DNA of 64,000 bases from Whitmania pigra (taxonomy: Eukaryota > Annelida > Clitellata > Hirudinida > Haemopidae): positions 1,255,001 to 1,319,000 of the forward strand of contig JAJTWR010000481.1 of NCBI GenBank assembly GCA_021613335.1. Reading direction: 5' to 3'. The notes under the pieces are model-generated. The model saw nothing but the letters and a program-made list of their open reading frames with translations. It was not told the origin of the DNA and ran no database searches. Below, piece by piece: positions 25,460 to 50,647 of the stretch. Within the stretch, counting starts at the first letter, position 1, and each line of letters opens with the position of its first letter. Both the position numbers and the translations under genes were made by a program.

Positions 25460-25491
<32 letters not shown>

Positions 25492-25514
25492 GATTGATAT
25501 ATAATGATTGATTG

Positions 25515-25546
<32 letters not shown>

Positions 25547-25806
25547 ATATATTAATTCATTCAATCATTCATTCAATTAACCCATTCATTCACATACATA
25601 TATATTAATTCATTCAATCAATCAATCAATCAATCATTAATTCATTCGTTCGTGCATTCCTCGAGACTCTTCGGATATACACGTACATGTACATGACGTA
25701 ATGTGACGTAATCGTGTGGTTGCAGTGGTTGACAAGCGGCGACGGTACTGGTGACGGATTTTGGCGAGTGACGAAGAAATGGTGAAATTGATTCCAGGGG
25801 CTTCAG
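24644..25806. other. Par-3 upstream region and KDM6 3' flank with AT-rich repeats
   Basis: No coding exon was recognised. The stretch just above the Par-3 start (24644-24990) has comparatively many CpGs and is the likely promoter or 5' UTR. Around 25330-25640 there are TTCATTCA-type repeats and (AT)n tracts. Confidence 0.6.
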
Positions 25807-37431
<11,625 letters not shown>

Positions 37432-37585
37432 AACTTAATCTTCGGCTAGAGAACAACCATAGGTACTTAAAAACGATTATCAGCAATCAGCAGCTATTTT
37501 CGCTCGCTCTCGTTGTGTATTGTTGTCAAAGCGCCTTCTATTAACTTGTCTATGCTCAGCTTCAGTGTCAAAATTTGTTGCCAAG
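37432..37585. promoter_or_regulatory. Probable bidirectional promoter of KDM6 and SDR gene
   Basis: Only 154 bp separate the divergent start codons of KDM6 (37431, minus) and the dehydrogenase (37586, plus). This space must hold both 5' UTRs and core promoters unless either gene has an upstream non-coding exon. No TATA box is obvious, and TCGCTCGCTCTCG lies near its middle. The bidirectional call is inferred from geometry. Confidence 0.6.
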
Positions 37586-38935
37586 ATGAATGAGCTGCTA
37601 GAGATTGTCTTGGCTCTTTTCCAAAGTATCTTTTACGTTTTGGAGGGAATCTTCTTCTTTTTTGTTCCTAGACATAAGAAACAAATTAAAGGACAAATAG
37701 TTTTGGTCACTGGATCAGGTATAGTTATCTAGTTATTAATTGTTAATTAGCATCCGTTTCAGACCATCCATGTTTGATTTTGAGGACCTCTTTTTGTATG
37801 CGTTTGCGTTCCTGGAGAAAAAGGCGTATCATTGTAATTTTCAGGGTCTGGTATTGGGAAGTTGCTTGCTCTCAGATTTGCCAAGCTCGGTGGAATACTG
37901 GTGTTGGTGGACATTAACGAATCAGGAAATGAAAAGACTGCCTCTGAAATAAGAAAGCTTGGTGTTCGCTGCTACACTATAAAATGCGATCTGTCTAAGA
38001 AGGATCAAATCAAAGAGACTGTGGACAGGGTTTGTAAATTGTGGCTAATTGAATGAGGATTATTATAAAACTAATATTTCTCGTAATGGTAATGTTTTTA
38101 AAGGTGAAGAAAGAAGTTGGTGACGTGGATATACTTGTGAACAATGCAGGAATTGTATCTGGAAAGTCCCTGCTGGAATTGACTGATGAACAGATTGAAA
38201 AAACATTTGAAGTCAATGTTATGGCTCATTTTTGGGTAAGATGAGTACTTTTAAACTTTTAATGAGACACAAAATTACCACTTTACTTATTCTTATTAAA
38301 AAAAACTTAAAGAAACACTCTAAACTTCTCAGCTTGTCAGGGGCTTTTTACCATCCATGTTGAGTCGAAACCAAGGACACATTGTGAACGTCGTTAGCGT
38401 TGCAGGGTTTTTTTCTCTAAACAAACTGTCGGACTATTGTTCGAGCAAATTCGCAGCCCTCGGATTCAACGAAGCCGTGGTAGAGGAATTAAGAGCCAAC
38501 AAGAAAACTGGAGTGAAAGTGACTTGCATCTGTCCTTATTTCATCAATACTGGCATGTTTGACGGTGTCTCGCTCAAGTATAATCATTAAATAATGTTTA
38601 CTTTAAGAAATCAGTTTTCTACTTCCACGTTTATTTATCCAGATTCACTTGGATCCTGCCTATGCTCGAGCCTGAATACGTGGCAGACAAAGCGATGGAG
38701 GCCATTTTAACTAATAAGAAGCTCATCATGCTTCCCAAGATCATGTATTTTCTTCCGATCATCAAAACGTAACCATCTTTCACTGCGTTTTGTTTCAGTT
38801 CAATCCATCCATTTTGTTGACGTCACCTTGTTTTGTCTTCTCTGCAGTATCTTCCCACCAAAGGTGATCGAGCTCATGTTCAAAGTCTTGCAAGTGGAAA
38901 AAGACATGGACACTTTCAAGGGAAGATCCAAGTAA
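37586..38935 (+). CDS. Short-chain dehydrogenase/reductase, SDR16C type (RDH10/HSD17B11-like)
   Basis: This NAD(P)-dependent oxidoreductase family acts on retinoids and steroids at the ER or lipid droplets; the actual substrate cannot be read from sequence. Exons: 37586-37718, 37845-38029, 38104-38235, 38333-38577, 38643-38768 and 38848-38935, all in phase. An N-terminal hydrophobic helix (about residues 3-27, ending FFFFVP) should anchor it to a membrane. The Rossmann motif TGSGSGIG spans the first intron. NNAG, the catalytic Ser in SVAG and YCSSK (Tyr and Lys of the YxxxK pair) are all present, followed by [12 protein letters not shown]. Length is about 302 residues, normal for the family. 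An in-frame upstream ATG at 37520 exists, but 37586 gives the family-like start MNELLEIV. It is head-to-head with KDM6. Confidence 0.9.
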
Positions 38936-39865
38936 TGATGGAGACTTCTATATATATGGAGTATAGTCGTGGATCATTGCATAATCAGATGACAAGAATT
39001 TATTAACGCCTTATTATATATACAAATGTATGCATTGCTTCTAATATCACCAACACTTGTTATGATTGTTTAGACATGGCAGTATTCTGGTCGCATACCA
39101 TTTTAATGATTGGCATTGTTTTGTGGGGACTATCTACTGATTTACTTTTTAACAAATTGTTTTCTTTGCTTGGAAACATTCATTCAATTTATCAAATAAA
39201 TCGGGAAGAAATGCCGTGACGTTTTTGCAATGACTTTTATCCACAATGTCTGGTAATTCACCAAATGCGCAAACCTTGATTTAACAATCAATAGTTTGTA
39301 TGGTTAGCTTTGGCTAGTCCTCGAGAGTTGCATTAATGAAATGATTTGATAAAGTACTTGAGCGCGGTTAGTATTGTTTCCTGATAAGCTTTCAGAGGAA
39401 TAATTGTAAGATAACTCAAGACTCAATGAAGTTCATCCAAAGTTCACCGACGAAGAATGAGCCGGTTAAACAGACGTTTGAACCATCGAAAAAAATTGTG
39501 CTTGTCCAAAGTCCATTTCACTAAGTGCCTTTATTTTTAACAAGCGTTTATATTAATTTTTGCTCAGCTCATTATTTTTTATTTACAATAAGGAATTTAC
39601 ATAACCAATTTTATCAGTTTCAAGTCAATATCATGTCTGACACGCAAAGGATTTAAATTTATTACGCACCATTATTATTTATTATGGCTATTAATCGCCA
39701 AGATTAAATTGCAATGCAGATAATAATCAGATAAAATTTATTGTAGTATTTTATTTTATTTCCATACCAAAATTTTATGGAAAAAACAGCGAAGTACATC
39801 AGACTAAAAATTCTGTGGTTGATTTGAAATTGTTTTGCGTTTGCCAGCGTCGGTTTTGTTTGGTC
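38936..39865. other. Intergenic region between SDR and TTC29 genes
   Basis: No exon was recognised. It holds the SDR 3' UTR and the TTC29 upstream region. A TTTGCCAG acceptor-like site at about 39840-39847 just before the TTC29 start suggests an upstream non-coding exon may exist. Confidence 0.55.
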
Positions 39866-42626
39866 ATGTTTCCCTATTTAATTAGTAGTCTGAAGAAAGC
39901 TCGCAAGAGTAAGACAGAGAAAAAGAGAGGTTTGGCTACTGATTGCCTCATCGAGGATGTGGAAGAAACGATACTCAGGTTTTGGAAGGGTGAGGTTACT
40001 GATTCGGTCAGACTGCTGGATAAAATTATTCCAAAAGTAGCAAAGTACAAGAGGGGAGGTGTAGCAGGCACACCCTACAATCAGTCGGGGTTCATTTTAC
40101 CCATGATCAAACCTAGTGCCGTGGAAGAGCAGCTCCAAAAAGAGAGGTATGATATTTGGCTAGCCAGGGGTCAAAAGACTTTTGAGTCAATTGAATCATG
40201 GGGTTAAAATCTTTTGATATTGTCGAAAGCCGCCATAACTTTTTTATAAATGTAAAAACCATTTGAAGATTTTCGTAAAACTCTTCTCGTTGTTACCCTC
40301 AAAAAGGACCAAATGTTTTGCCTTTCCTTAATTAAATTTGGTAGTTTTTTTTTACTTCATCCTGCTCTTTCTGAAGAGCCTCATGACCTCTGGTCTAGGT
40401 TGAAATAAAAACAGGGGCCCCATTTCAGCTTTTTCCAGGGGTAAGTACATTTGAGCAGCTTGAGGAGATAACTTTTTTTCCTGCCTCCCCCAAGTGACGT
40501 CCCTAAGTAAAACAGCATATTTTGGTTTTAATTCTCCGGACAGAACGAAGGAATTCAACTTGGAGACACTTCTGCAAGAATTACTGACGGAAGGCTATCA
40601 CATGGTCTTCGAGGAAGTTTACAACTTGATTCAAATGGACCTCGTCGAGAGAAAAGAGTACGAGTTGGTCTATGGCGCATTGAAGACCAAACCACTCCAA
40701 GATCAATTAGATACCATCCAATTCATTGTTAAGTTCTTGAAGGACGCTGAAACTGCAAAAAATAATGGTACTTATTGTAATCCTTAAAATTTTAGTTTGT
40801 TGACACCTTTATTAATTATGAATCCGTTTATCGATATTTTATCAAACATTTACCAGACGATTTTGGGCTTCTCTTTACGTGTCACTTGAATCTAGCCAAA
40901 ACGTTTGCCGAACAACAGAGCCCACTGGCAACAAGGTTCTTTAACTTGTGCCTAGAAATTGCAAGCGAATATCCGTGCGATGAAGATGGAAGATCTTTGG
41001 CTCTTAGCAATCTCCATATCGGGTTGTTTGCCATGTCTAACGGTACTCCTTTATGTTATGCAGATTCGATGTCGAAACTTTGGATTTTAGCCTTTGTTTT
41101 ATCTTCCAGATAACTCGGAATCCGCCTTTCACCATTTGATGTACGTCTACGAATTTACTAAAGGTAAAAGTCTAGTGGGTGAAAACCGCAACTTGTTCAA
41201 TGTTACAACAGAAAACTTGGTAGCGGTGTGTTTGAACATCGGCAAAATAAAACGAACTTTCAATCAGTTCGCAGAGAGTGAAGAGTTCCTCAACAAAGCA
41301 TTCAAATTTGCACGAGAGAGTAGGCAGGACAATCGTTTGAATCATTCTGAATGATAAAACACATATATGTTGGAGGTTTATTTCGGCTAATGCAGCATCA
41401 AATGCCATTTTCAGATGAGAGCATGCCTTTGATCATCGATGCCATGTACAATCTCGGTACCTTTTCCATGGTCAGAAAAAAGTACAAGCAGGCCTTAGAG
41501 GTCGGTTAGCCATAAAAAGTGTTGGATTACCTTTGTTCTAACATTTATTATATATAAACCATATCTTGATTCAAATTACTTCAACGTTTAAAGTACCTGA
41601 CGGATTGTTTCGCTATGTGTGAAGAATCGGCTGATTGGCAAAAGATGGGTACCGTGTGCCAAGCGATCGGAGCGGTCTACTTCAGGTCGTATAATGGAGG
41701 GATTTATAGTTGAGCGTAATGCGCGGAGCTGTCGGTGTGGTGATTTTATATCAATTTCTATTAATTGTAGACTAGACGATCTTGAAAAAGCCAAGGAATA
41801 TTATGCAAAATTCGTCGAAGTTTCGGACGGAGCAGAGGATAAAACAATACTTACCGACTCCTACATGCAGACTGGACTTGCCTTTAACAATGCTGTACTT
41901 TAAGTATTGACTCACTTAAATATTGATGTGTTAGAATGATTAATATGCCATATTTCACCAGGGCCATTACGATATGGGAGTAGAGTATACATTGAAAGCG
42001 TTCCAGTCCGTAAAAGAAAATCCGGTTGGCCAGCCTTTGTTATATTTTATTATTTTTTTATTAGATTTAAAATCAACTAATCAATTAAGGAAAACCAAGA
42101 ATTGAGGAGCTACGACATGAAAGCCAGAAGTCTTCTGGGTATCTCGAAAGCCCACAACAATTTGCCTGTCCTACTGTCATTTGTTATCAGATCCACTAGT
42201 AATAAGGAAAACTTGCTCAACTGGAAAGAGTTCAGAATACTTGAACCTGTATATCCCAAAGCAAAACCCAGCATTTTATATCAAGGTGATATCGGAAGGA
42301 TCATCACTCTCTTAATCAAGGACGTCATTTGGGGGCGGGCAGGATGGGGACTACCCCCTCTTTAGACAAGACGCAAGAAGGTCATCTCGTGTTTTACGAG
42401 GGCCTGTTCTTCCTAAGAAAAAGGTCATCTCAAGTTGTGCGAGGGTTCCCCCAACCTGGAAAAAGCTGGAATGACGTCCTTGTTTGTAATACCATGTTTG
42501 ATCGGAAAAGATTACATTTCATTTTACTATTTGATCTTTTCAGTTGTACAAAAGCTTCGCAGGGAGCTGTTCCTTCGAAAAAAGTGGGGAAAGACGCACG
42601 AGACAAGTTCTTTCTTCAGTGCATAG
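39866..42626 (+). CDS. TTC29: Tetratricopeptide repeat protein 29 (axonemal)
   Basis: TTC29 is a TPR protein of cilia and sperm flagella needed for intraflagellar function and motility in mammals. Exons: 39866-40146, 40544-40767, 40857-41042, 41110-41320, 41415-41500, 41594-41695, 41771-41894, 41962-42024, 42090-42285 and 42544-42626. The TPR-rich body includes FNKAF-type helices such as EEFLNKAFKFARE, MYNLGTFSMVRKKYKQALE and QAIGAVYFRLDDLEKAKEYY. The diagnostic C-terminal part (GISKAHNNLPVLL, LLNWKE) matches the vertebrate protein's end. The start is uncertain: an in-frame ATG lies at 39815, but an acceptor-like site falls between it and 39866. Two introns carry MITE copies, one only 38 bp before the second exon's acceptor. 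Confidence 0.82.
40412..40505. mobile_element. MITE copy B (diverged), ~94 bp
   Basis: It begins CAGGGGCCCCATTTCAGC, continues TTTTTCCAGGGG and ends GTGACGTCCCTA. This is the same order of blocks as copy A, with an eroded left terminus. It lies in the first TTC29 intron, ending 38 bp before the next exon. Confidence 0.6.
42317..42482. mobile_element. MITE copy C, ~166 bp
   Basis: It is bounded by CAAGGACGTCATT and its exact reverse complement. In reverse orientation it has the CCAGCTTTTTCCAGG block seen in copies A and B, and it also has GAGATGACCTT repeats. It lies in the last TTC29 intron. Confidence 0.68.
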
Positions 42627-43060
42627 TTCCCAATCGCCTTCGAAGATAAAACGCGGAATGTTGAAACATTTTAGATTTCGTGCAAAAACAGAAAAAAAAC
42701 GACAAACGGGGAATGTAATTAGATGTGGTATGGATTCTTCTGAGATAGAGTTTTCTGAATGACAAACGTAGATAGATGAGTTCAAATCAGTAAGTGGTGT
42801 TCTTAAGTAAGATTGTTTTGCTGTTACGCTTTGGTGAACTTGATGAATTACTTGTACTGTATTAAGAGTTATAAATACTATGGAAATTCTGATAAATTAT
42901 AGGTTGACAAAAAAAAAATAAAAATCTAAGAAAACAAATTTCTTAAAAATGAGCAAATCAAAACTTATATTAGGCAATACAGTCGCCATCACTATAAACC
43001 ACAAAAAATAAATGTTGTGGACAGATTGTATGCCCGCACGCTAATTCTATTTACTGAATA
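42627..43060. other. Intergenic region between TTC29 and NSUN6
   Basis: There are 434 bp between the TTC29 stop and the NSUN6 start, both on the plus strand. No exon or repeat was recognised; it holds the TTC29 3' UTR and the NSUN6 promoter. Confidence 0.6.
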
Positions 43061-45676
43061 ATGAACCCGACATGGCCGTCGCTCAAATTGAAGCCTGAAG
43101 TGTATGATTTGCTAATATCATCCGTGGTTTGTCCGAACACTTTTTAGTAGATGCTCTTTTCCATTCATCAAATGTTTCTTAACGATTTGCCTGACTAGAC
43201 GAATGAAGACACTTCAGATGCAGCGAAATCACAGTTCGAAGAATTCTTAAAATGCGCAAGCACACCGCCACTGTTTACGACATTGAGATGGAATACTTTG
43301 ATTGGAGACTCAGAAAATAATTTAGGGGCCATAAAGGATGTCATCAATGAAGTTTGTCTCACAATAACTGGTATTATTAGCATCAGTCTGCTAAACCCTA
43401 CATTTACTTAGAAAGAAGCCGTAAGACGACCTGGCACATATGAAATTGGCATTCATCCAGCCATCAGAGATTGCATTTTGATCAAGAATGAAGGACCGGT
43501 GATTGTGGAGCCAGTGGGAACAATTTTTTTGCAAATACAAAATATTTTTTCAATATTAAGAACATCTAATAAAAAAGATCATTAGACATTGTACACTTTA
43601 CATGTTCACTCATTCAATCATCGCATATAAAATGTTTTTAATCAACTTTTAGGTGGACAAGGAAGTGATTGTTGACCATGCATGTGGAATGGCCATTCTC
43701 AGAGGATCAGACATCTTTGTTCCTGGAATGCTTTCAATGTCTCAGAGTTAGTAGAACTTGATAAAGTGGTACAGGTCTATCTAGTGTTTTTTTTTCATTG
43801 AATCAGAATTTAACATGTATAGTTTGGATAATAATAGTGATATTTAGGCTACATATGAGTGTTTTTGAAAATCTTTAAATGTGATTTCAAAATCTTAACA
43901 CAACAGATATCAAGAATGGGGACATTGTTTCTGTTTATGTTGATCTTGAGGGGCAGTGTCTCAAAGGTCAAGTGAAGCAATTCGCAGGGAGCCGTTTCTT
44001 CCTTGGCAATGGCACATCCCTGGTTTCTCGCACCGATGTTTTTGTCTCGAAGTCAAATTTGAGGTGGATGAGTTGTCGAATCGTGTTTTGATGTAGTTTT
44101 ATAGAGTTTATAATAATTTTGTTGCAATTTTTTTTATGGGATTTAAGATTGTAAATATTAATATTTCTTAGGGGTGTTGGTGTCATCATGACTTCTCCAA
44201 TCTTCCGATGTCCACAACTCTCAAGCCTCCCCAAACATCTCATGTTTCCTCAGAACCTTCCCTCCATTGTCTGCTCGCACGTTCTCGACCCCCAACCTTC
44301 TGACGTTGTTCTGGATATGTGCTGTGCACCAGGTACCACCTATTATTGTCATGTGCTGGTCACTTTTCTTTTTCACTAATATCACTTCATTCCTTCGTTC
44401 AGGTGGAAAGACATCGCACATCTCGACCCTCATGAAGAATGAGGTGTGTTTTCTCATAACGATGTATCTTATTTGCTTCTCATTTTGTCGAATTTGTGGG
44501 ATGTAGAGACGTCCACTTGTACACATGGCATTTGGATGCTATAAGCACATCCTAGATTAAAATTCTGACTTTATGCTCATTATGATTCGTATCATCGTGA
44601 CACCAAAGCAGATGACAGAAAGCAGTTTATTTGCTAAACAAACACAGTAGTGTGTCACTATCTGGTATTAATAAACGAGAATTCTTGATTTAGGGGTGTG
44701 TGATAGCAGTTGACAAAAGTTCAAATAAGATTGGCAAAGTCCTTGAAAATCTGAAAGCCTGGTCCTTGACGAATGTGGAAGTTTATTGCTACAATTCGAT
44801 AGACCTCCACAGCCAAGAATGTGGTATGGGAGTATTTAAAACATTTTAAATTGTATTTTGTGCTTTAAATTTGCTTGATATTTTTTGCAGTTGCCCCATT
44901 AATTTTCTCTGAATTATTTAAAGTTAAGTAAAGACAATTTATTTGAAATGCAGAATTTGAAGGACCACCTCCTTACCCAAGCGAAAGCTTTGACAGAATT
45001 CTGCTCGACGCACCTTGCAGTGCCCTCGGACAAAGACCCGTGATGGTCAACCCGATCTCCTCGTCACAGTTGAAGTCTCATTCCGATGTGCAGCGAAAGC
45101 TCTTGTCTACGGTAATTGTCGATCGATCTCCAAAAATCTTTTGCTATTTCCTTTCGTGATTCTCCGTTCAATTTATCAGCAAGATCTGAACTATGTCATC
45201 AATTCTGTTATATTACCGATTGATTTAAGTAGGAAGGCATAAGGAACTTTGTCCCAATGTTACGTTCGTCTTGCAAATAGCGTAACGTTCCGACCTGTCA
45301 GTGACATTAGATCATTTTAATGGAACAGGCAGTCAAGTTGTTAAAGAAGGGAGGAACGCTGGTCTACAGCACCTGCACCTCGAACATCCAGGAAAATGAA
45401 GTCATGATGGCATGGTTCCTGAAGAGGTACCCAGAAATTCAACTTTCCAGGCAGGTCTGTATCGAAATTCAGATAGGATATGATGTGATGACGACAACAC
45501 TTTCCAACATCTTACAATGTTTTCAGGTCCCTCATTTGGGTGGAACAGGTAGGTCTTGTTGCGGTCTGACAGAGGAGCAGCTGAGATGCTTACAGTTCTT
45601 CCAGCCATCAACCACCTCGAACGATCCAAACAAAGACACCATAGGCTTCTTTATTGCAAAGTTCATAAAAACCTGA
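43061..45676 (+). CDS. NSUN6: tRNA/mRNA cytosine-C5 methyltransferase NSUN6
   Basis: NSUN6 uses SAM to methylate C72 of certain tRNA acceptor stems and a set of mRNA sites. Exons: 43061-43123, 43199-43351, 43412-43513, 43653-43746, 43907-44063, 44172-44332, 44403-44443, 44694-44823, 44954-45111, 45329-45454 and 45527-45676. The N-terminal part starts MNPTWPSLKLKPEVYDLL. The inserted PUA domain (about residues 110-200) includes ACGMAILRGSDIFVPG and FFLGNG. The catalytic domain has the SAM site CCAPGGKTSH (motif I; its GGK junction spans an intron), LLDAPCSALGQRP (motif IV, Cys) and VYSTCTSN (motif VI, Cys). Both family cysteines are present. The end DTIGFFIAKF is strongly conserved. Convergent with LRRFIP downstream. 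Confidence 0.93.
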
Positions 45677-46387
45677 CCGACGTAGCAATTGGTTGAAACA
45701 CCACAATAAAGATGTGATTAAGGCATGGAAGCAGATTTTTATTTCACAAGCGCACCGATTTCCACCAAGGACATCAATCATGTCACCTAAATACAAACAT
45801 ACACACATACAAGCACATAATCACACTGTTCTACATCGAGCACAATCACAAAACGAGAAATCGGTCACGTCCGTTCAGAGACGTTCACAATCTAAGCAAT
45901 TCAAAAGTTGAACGAATCCTGATGAAATTATTAGAAGGATGCGTGCAAACACGTCGCACTATTCCGAAGCGAGCCCGGCCGATGCTGCTAACTGCAAGGA
46001 ATGGAAGGAAGGATGGCGGCAAAATGCTCGATCGACGCGGATCGGATTTTACACTGGATTGTAAAAACAATCGTAAAAAATAAATCGATCGTTTGGTCGG
46101 TTGACAGAAATAAATAACAATCGCACGACGCCCGCGGGTGAGCCCGTGCCGTGAAGATAAGCAGGGATGGTTTAACAATAACTTCGATACGGTGGAATGG
46201 AGGAACACATCGAGGCCTTAGAAAGTGACCTTAGAACGAGACTAATGATCCCTAGCATTACATTATGTTAAGTGGAAACTCAATCAAAAGCCAAAAAAAT
46301 TAGAATCGTGGAATATATACGGGTGAGCGGAAATGTACAACACAATCCTGTACTCCTCTGACGTCTGGCGGTGGGACCTTCGCTGGG
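45677..46387. other. Convergent 3' flanks of NSUN6 and LRRFIP
   Basis: A run of 711 bp without a recognised exon. An AATAAA at about 45703-45708 may be the NSUN6 polyadenylation signal. The rest is probably LRRFIP 3' UTR. Confidence 0.6.
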
Positions 46388-49300
46388 TCAGTTTTCGACA
46401 AGGACGTTCTTCGACTTAAGCTTTTCGATCCGCTTCAAGTAGACGCCGTTCTTCATTTCCAGTTCCTCCACTTTGCTCTTGAACTCCCTCAGCTGCAAGA
46501 ATAGATGGGTGAAAATGCAATTCAACTTGGTGATTTAAGAAAGCTTAATAATAATAATTATAATTATAATTAGTATAAATATACACTTAATGAACTTCTA
46601 CGTAGGTAATCAATAAGTCAGTCACTTCGATCTGCAGTTTCCTCTTTTCGGACTTAAGCTCTTCCTCAGCTTTCTCGAGATCCTCTGCCGACGTTTTGTA
46701 CCTCAGCATCTGCGTCTCTAGTCTCGTCACCTGGGAGCAGCAGAGATCAAAGGTCAACAAACTTATGTAAACAAATGTAAAATCAACAAACGAGCGAGTG
46801 TGGAATTTCCTACCGTTCCGTTGAGCGTGGTGATTTCCTGCTCGGCCCGTTTCAGTTTCAATTTCGTTTCGGTGTATTGCTTGTGGGTGTCTGGCAAATA
46901 ATTTGAAAACTTTTTCAGAAATTGAAAACACAATGATTGGCTAATAATAATAGATGGCCAATAAAATCATCAGTAAGAAACAAACCGTCCAATGAGGGAG
47001 TGAAGAGGGGCGAGGCCATGTGACTGGCATTTTGTAATTGATTGGATTTCAGAGATTCAATTTCCTTTTGTAATTGTTTATTCTGAAGGAGATAAAAATC
47101 ATTGTTTGTCAGCATATAAGCAAGTCACAATTGGTTTATTGAAAGATAAAATCACAGTGACTAATAAAAGGCTGCTGCAATGATTTACCAACAAATAAGT
47201 GAACTTTCGATTTTTTTATTAGGCAACTAAATGCAACTTAATTAGCCAATCACTGCTCAGGTAATTAATTATCATCATCATAATCATCATCATGGTTTTA
47301 GCCTATTTATGTTTTCACAATGCAACTCCATCAACTCGTTAGTTGCACGCCCTCAAGGAAAGAGACATTTTATCAAAGAGAATAATAATATTCATGAGGT
47401 TTCAAATTGCACTTGAACTATTTTCAATAGCTCACAGTTGAGTGTTTTATAATAACATTAATAATAATATCTTCCGGTTCTTTATCTCAGTTTGACAATG
47501 AATAAAATTATTAAGAATAATAAAGACAGCACTAAGTAATTAAGATGTACAGCCAACCTCTTCTGCAGTTGCGAGTTTTCCCTCAAAAAGTTGCTTCAGC
47601 CTCTCACCTATCAATCACCAAAAGAGATCATCATGAGCACGTTAGCATCATCACCATTTTCATCACAACAGGTCGTCGAGCGCACGTTGACGTGGTCACT
47701 GCAGAACATAACATCACGTAATCGCCAAATCGTAAACAAACCCAAAGATCCCGAGTAGTCGGCCAGCATTTCAAGGTGGTCCGCCGTGAGCACGGCAGCA
47801 GACATGTTGCTTCCGGTGGTCATGTCCTGAACGTCCGACATCGGAGGGGGGTTGGCATTGTCGACGGTCACCAAAGAAAGGCCACTTGACTGGAAAGAGA
47901 GAGATTGGATCATTAGAAGGAGTGAAGGATAACATCGTTGCAAGCAGAGCAAGATGATAATTAATGTCCGTACAATGACGTAAATAAAGTTCGAATCATG
48001 CTAAGAGTGTTGATGACTCTGATAAACGTGCAATCAAAAGTAAAATATCATACTGTGACTCAATATCTATCATATTGCGTTTCAAAATCAATTCAATCCA
48101 GTACTATCACTGAAATGATGAATCTCTTATTTGCAACAAAGTTTTAGCTCTAATTTTGAGTATTTTGCATTTTTAAACAGTTATTTACAAGAGAGATTTT
48201 ATAATATATTTTTAAATTAAAATAAAATTCAAATTCAATGTTTTAGAAATGTGAAAATGCTTTTAAGTTCGAGACATCTTAAAAGATAAGTTTTGGACTG
48301 CAAAGTAACTAGGTGTCTAACCAGCCAATCAAAAAAATGCGTTCAAAAATAAACTAAACTAAGTTGTTTACATTTGCTAAACATACTATTCACATTCCTC
48401 TATTCTACATTCAAATCATTCAACACGTCACAAAGTCCTCCTAATGCCGGCACTTTAATTCGAAAAGTATTTAACTTAACGAACGACAGTAGGCCTGGTA
48501 ATGGTATTCACTCGCTGACATCACGGTGACGTTACTGAACCACGGTCTAGATCAACACTGGCAACTGTGTTTGAAAATCCCGAGGCATAAACAGTCAAAG
48601 GTTATGAATATTCAAATCACAACTGCTTGTCAACAATTGCTGCAGTTTTATCTATTTACGATGCTGTTTTATCATAGATCAGTGTTCACTTCCTTACAAT
48701 TTAAAAAAAGCAATTCTCAAAATTCTAGGTTCCTAGAAAGAAACTGAGTTAATGAAATGGCTTTCAGCCTTTGATTTAAGTTGTCAAATGATTTCAAATT
48801 CTAAGAAATGTTTGTTAATCATCAAGTATGCAAATATTCCTTAATTCAGATGCTACAGCTTTGAAATCTCAAACATTATAATAAATGCTTGAAATGCCAC
48901 AAAATGTAAGTTCGAAAAACATGAGCCTCACCTTGATAAGATGATCTCTCTGCAAGACGTCCACATTCAGACGCTCGCACTTCGCTTTTTCCGCTTTTAG
49001 ATCTTGGACCAGCCTGTCTCTCTCCTAAAGAAAATGATCAACACGTCTTCAGAGAATGAGTCGCGTTTTAAAATGAGTTAACCTCATCAATTTGCCTTCA
49101 CTTTTGCAAAGGTGATGAGCCAATCTCGGTTAATGATGTCGACGAACGACAATGCCACAAACGAATCGTTCCTTTTCACTTAGCAATCAACAATAAAAAC
49201 AACATTTGACAACAAAGGTAAACCTGGCACAAACTCACCAGAGCTACTTTGTTCAGTCTCGACTTCATCTCCAGGAATTCCTCGTTCTTGTCGCTGAGAA

Positions 49301-50647
49301 GATCTTTGTACAGCTCGAGTTCGTAATTCAGCGTCTGCTTCTCGTTGTCGAGTTGGGCGTTAGACATCATTAGCTTCTTGTAGTTCTCCTGGACGTCCAC
49401 CACTCCATCCTAGTACACAAGAGAGTGAGTACATCAATGACTAGAACTAGTGAACTTCCTCATCTGACCAATCACATGCCAGCTTACAGATGTCTTCAAA
49501 ATCTGACCAATCACAACGCTCTTTTGACCTATAATTTGCCATCTTATAAATCTCGACTTAACAATCAACCCAGCTATGTGGCTAAGTGGTTCTAATAAAA
49601 CAGATGTAGGCAATTAGTGATCATCCACCACTTATTGAGACAAAATCTCATGAATTATTAACCTTCTGGCACAACATTAATTTGCATGTCATGAATATTA
49701 ATCAATCAATTCACCCTGCTGTTGAGATGTTCGAGGACAGGCCTAGTAATTGGCATGGGTCTTGGTGCTGACACTGCATGCTGATGGACAGAAAAAATAT
49801 TTAAAAAAGGAAAAATAAAAGACGGCACAAGCATCTCACGAGCTCAACCGATTAGCATTAAACCAAGTCATCCGCAAAAAATTACATGTCAAAAGAAACT
49901 AAAGGACCAGACAACAAACTTTATCATTCCAACCAACAAACAAATCATTATTCAATGCAAAGCACAGAACCTTAAAAAGATACAATTCATTACTAAAAGA
50001 TCAGGTACATCTCACAATCAATAGTAGCAAGTGAGTTTGTCAGATTTATATTTTGTAACTGCAGTATTAGTTGATTTAAGCCAGTATTTCACTTCAAAGT
50101 TGAGATTAGAAAATTGTAAATCTTACCTGAGATAGGGTACTTGAATTATCAGCTTCCTCAGCCTCCCCTTCCCCTTCACCATAGTCATCATCGTCGTCAT
50201 CATTCTGCAATAAAAATGTAAATCGTAATTGAAAATCTCTTCATTAATTTCTGCAGGCAAATAATATGAATTTTCTTCACACAATTAAATAATGCAAATG
50301 TTAAAAATAAAATAAATTATTTAAAAAAACTTGAAGTGACAAGCAAAGACTAGAGAACATAAGAATGATGAATCAGTCACAATTACCTTTTTGTTCTTCT
50401 CTCTCTCTGAAGATCTAATCTTTCTTGCCTCTGCCAATATGGCACTCGATTTTTCTTCCTTGATTTCTGCCTTTTAATGAACAATCGAGTTTTAATTTCA
50501 ATTTTAAGTTAAACTTAATAGGGCGGACTGTAAACATAACATCTTTGATGTAGTTACTTCTTTTGCAATAATATTTAGAGCCTGTTCCTCCATCGAATGC
50601 TGATTCCCCAAGCTCCTCCGTTTGTTAGAAGTACCTGGAGAACTCAT
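46388..50647 (-). CDS. LRRFIP: Leucine-rich repeat flightless-interacting protein (LRRFIP1/2-like)
   Basis: LRRFIP proteins are cytoplasmic coiled-coil proteins that bind Flightless-I and modulate innate-immune and Wnt signalling in vertebrates. Exons: 50647-50558 (start MSSPGTSNKRRS), 50470-50387, 50204-50127 (acidic NDDDDDDYGEGEGEAEE), 49780-49725, 49409-49239, 49024-48932, 47889-47742, 47607-47558, 47082-46986, 46890-46814, 46730-46602 and 46492-46388. Conserved coiled coils: NAQLDNEKQTLNYELELYKD, then the C-terminal family signature RLETQMLRYKTSAED and EELKSEKRKLQ, ending MKNGVYLKRIEKLKSKN. All junctions keep frame. The small exon at 49780-49725 could be alternatively used, since skipping it would need checking for frame. 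Confidence 0.88.
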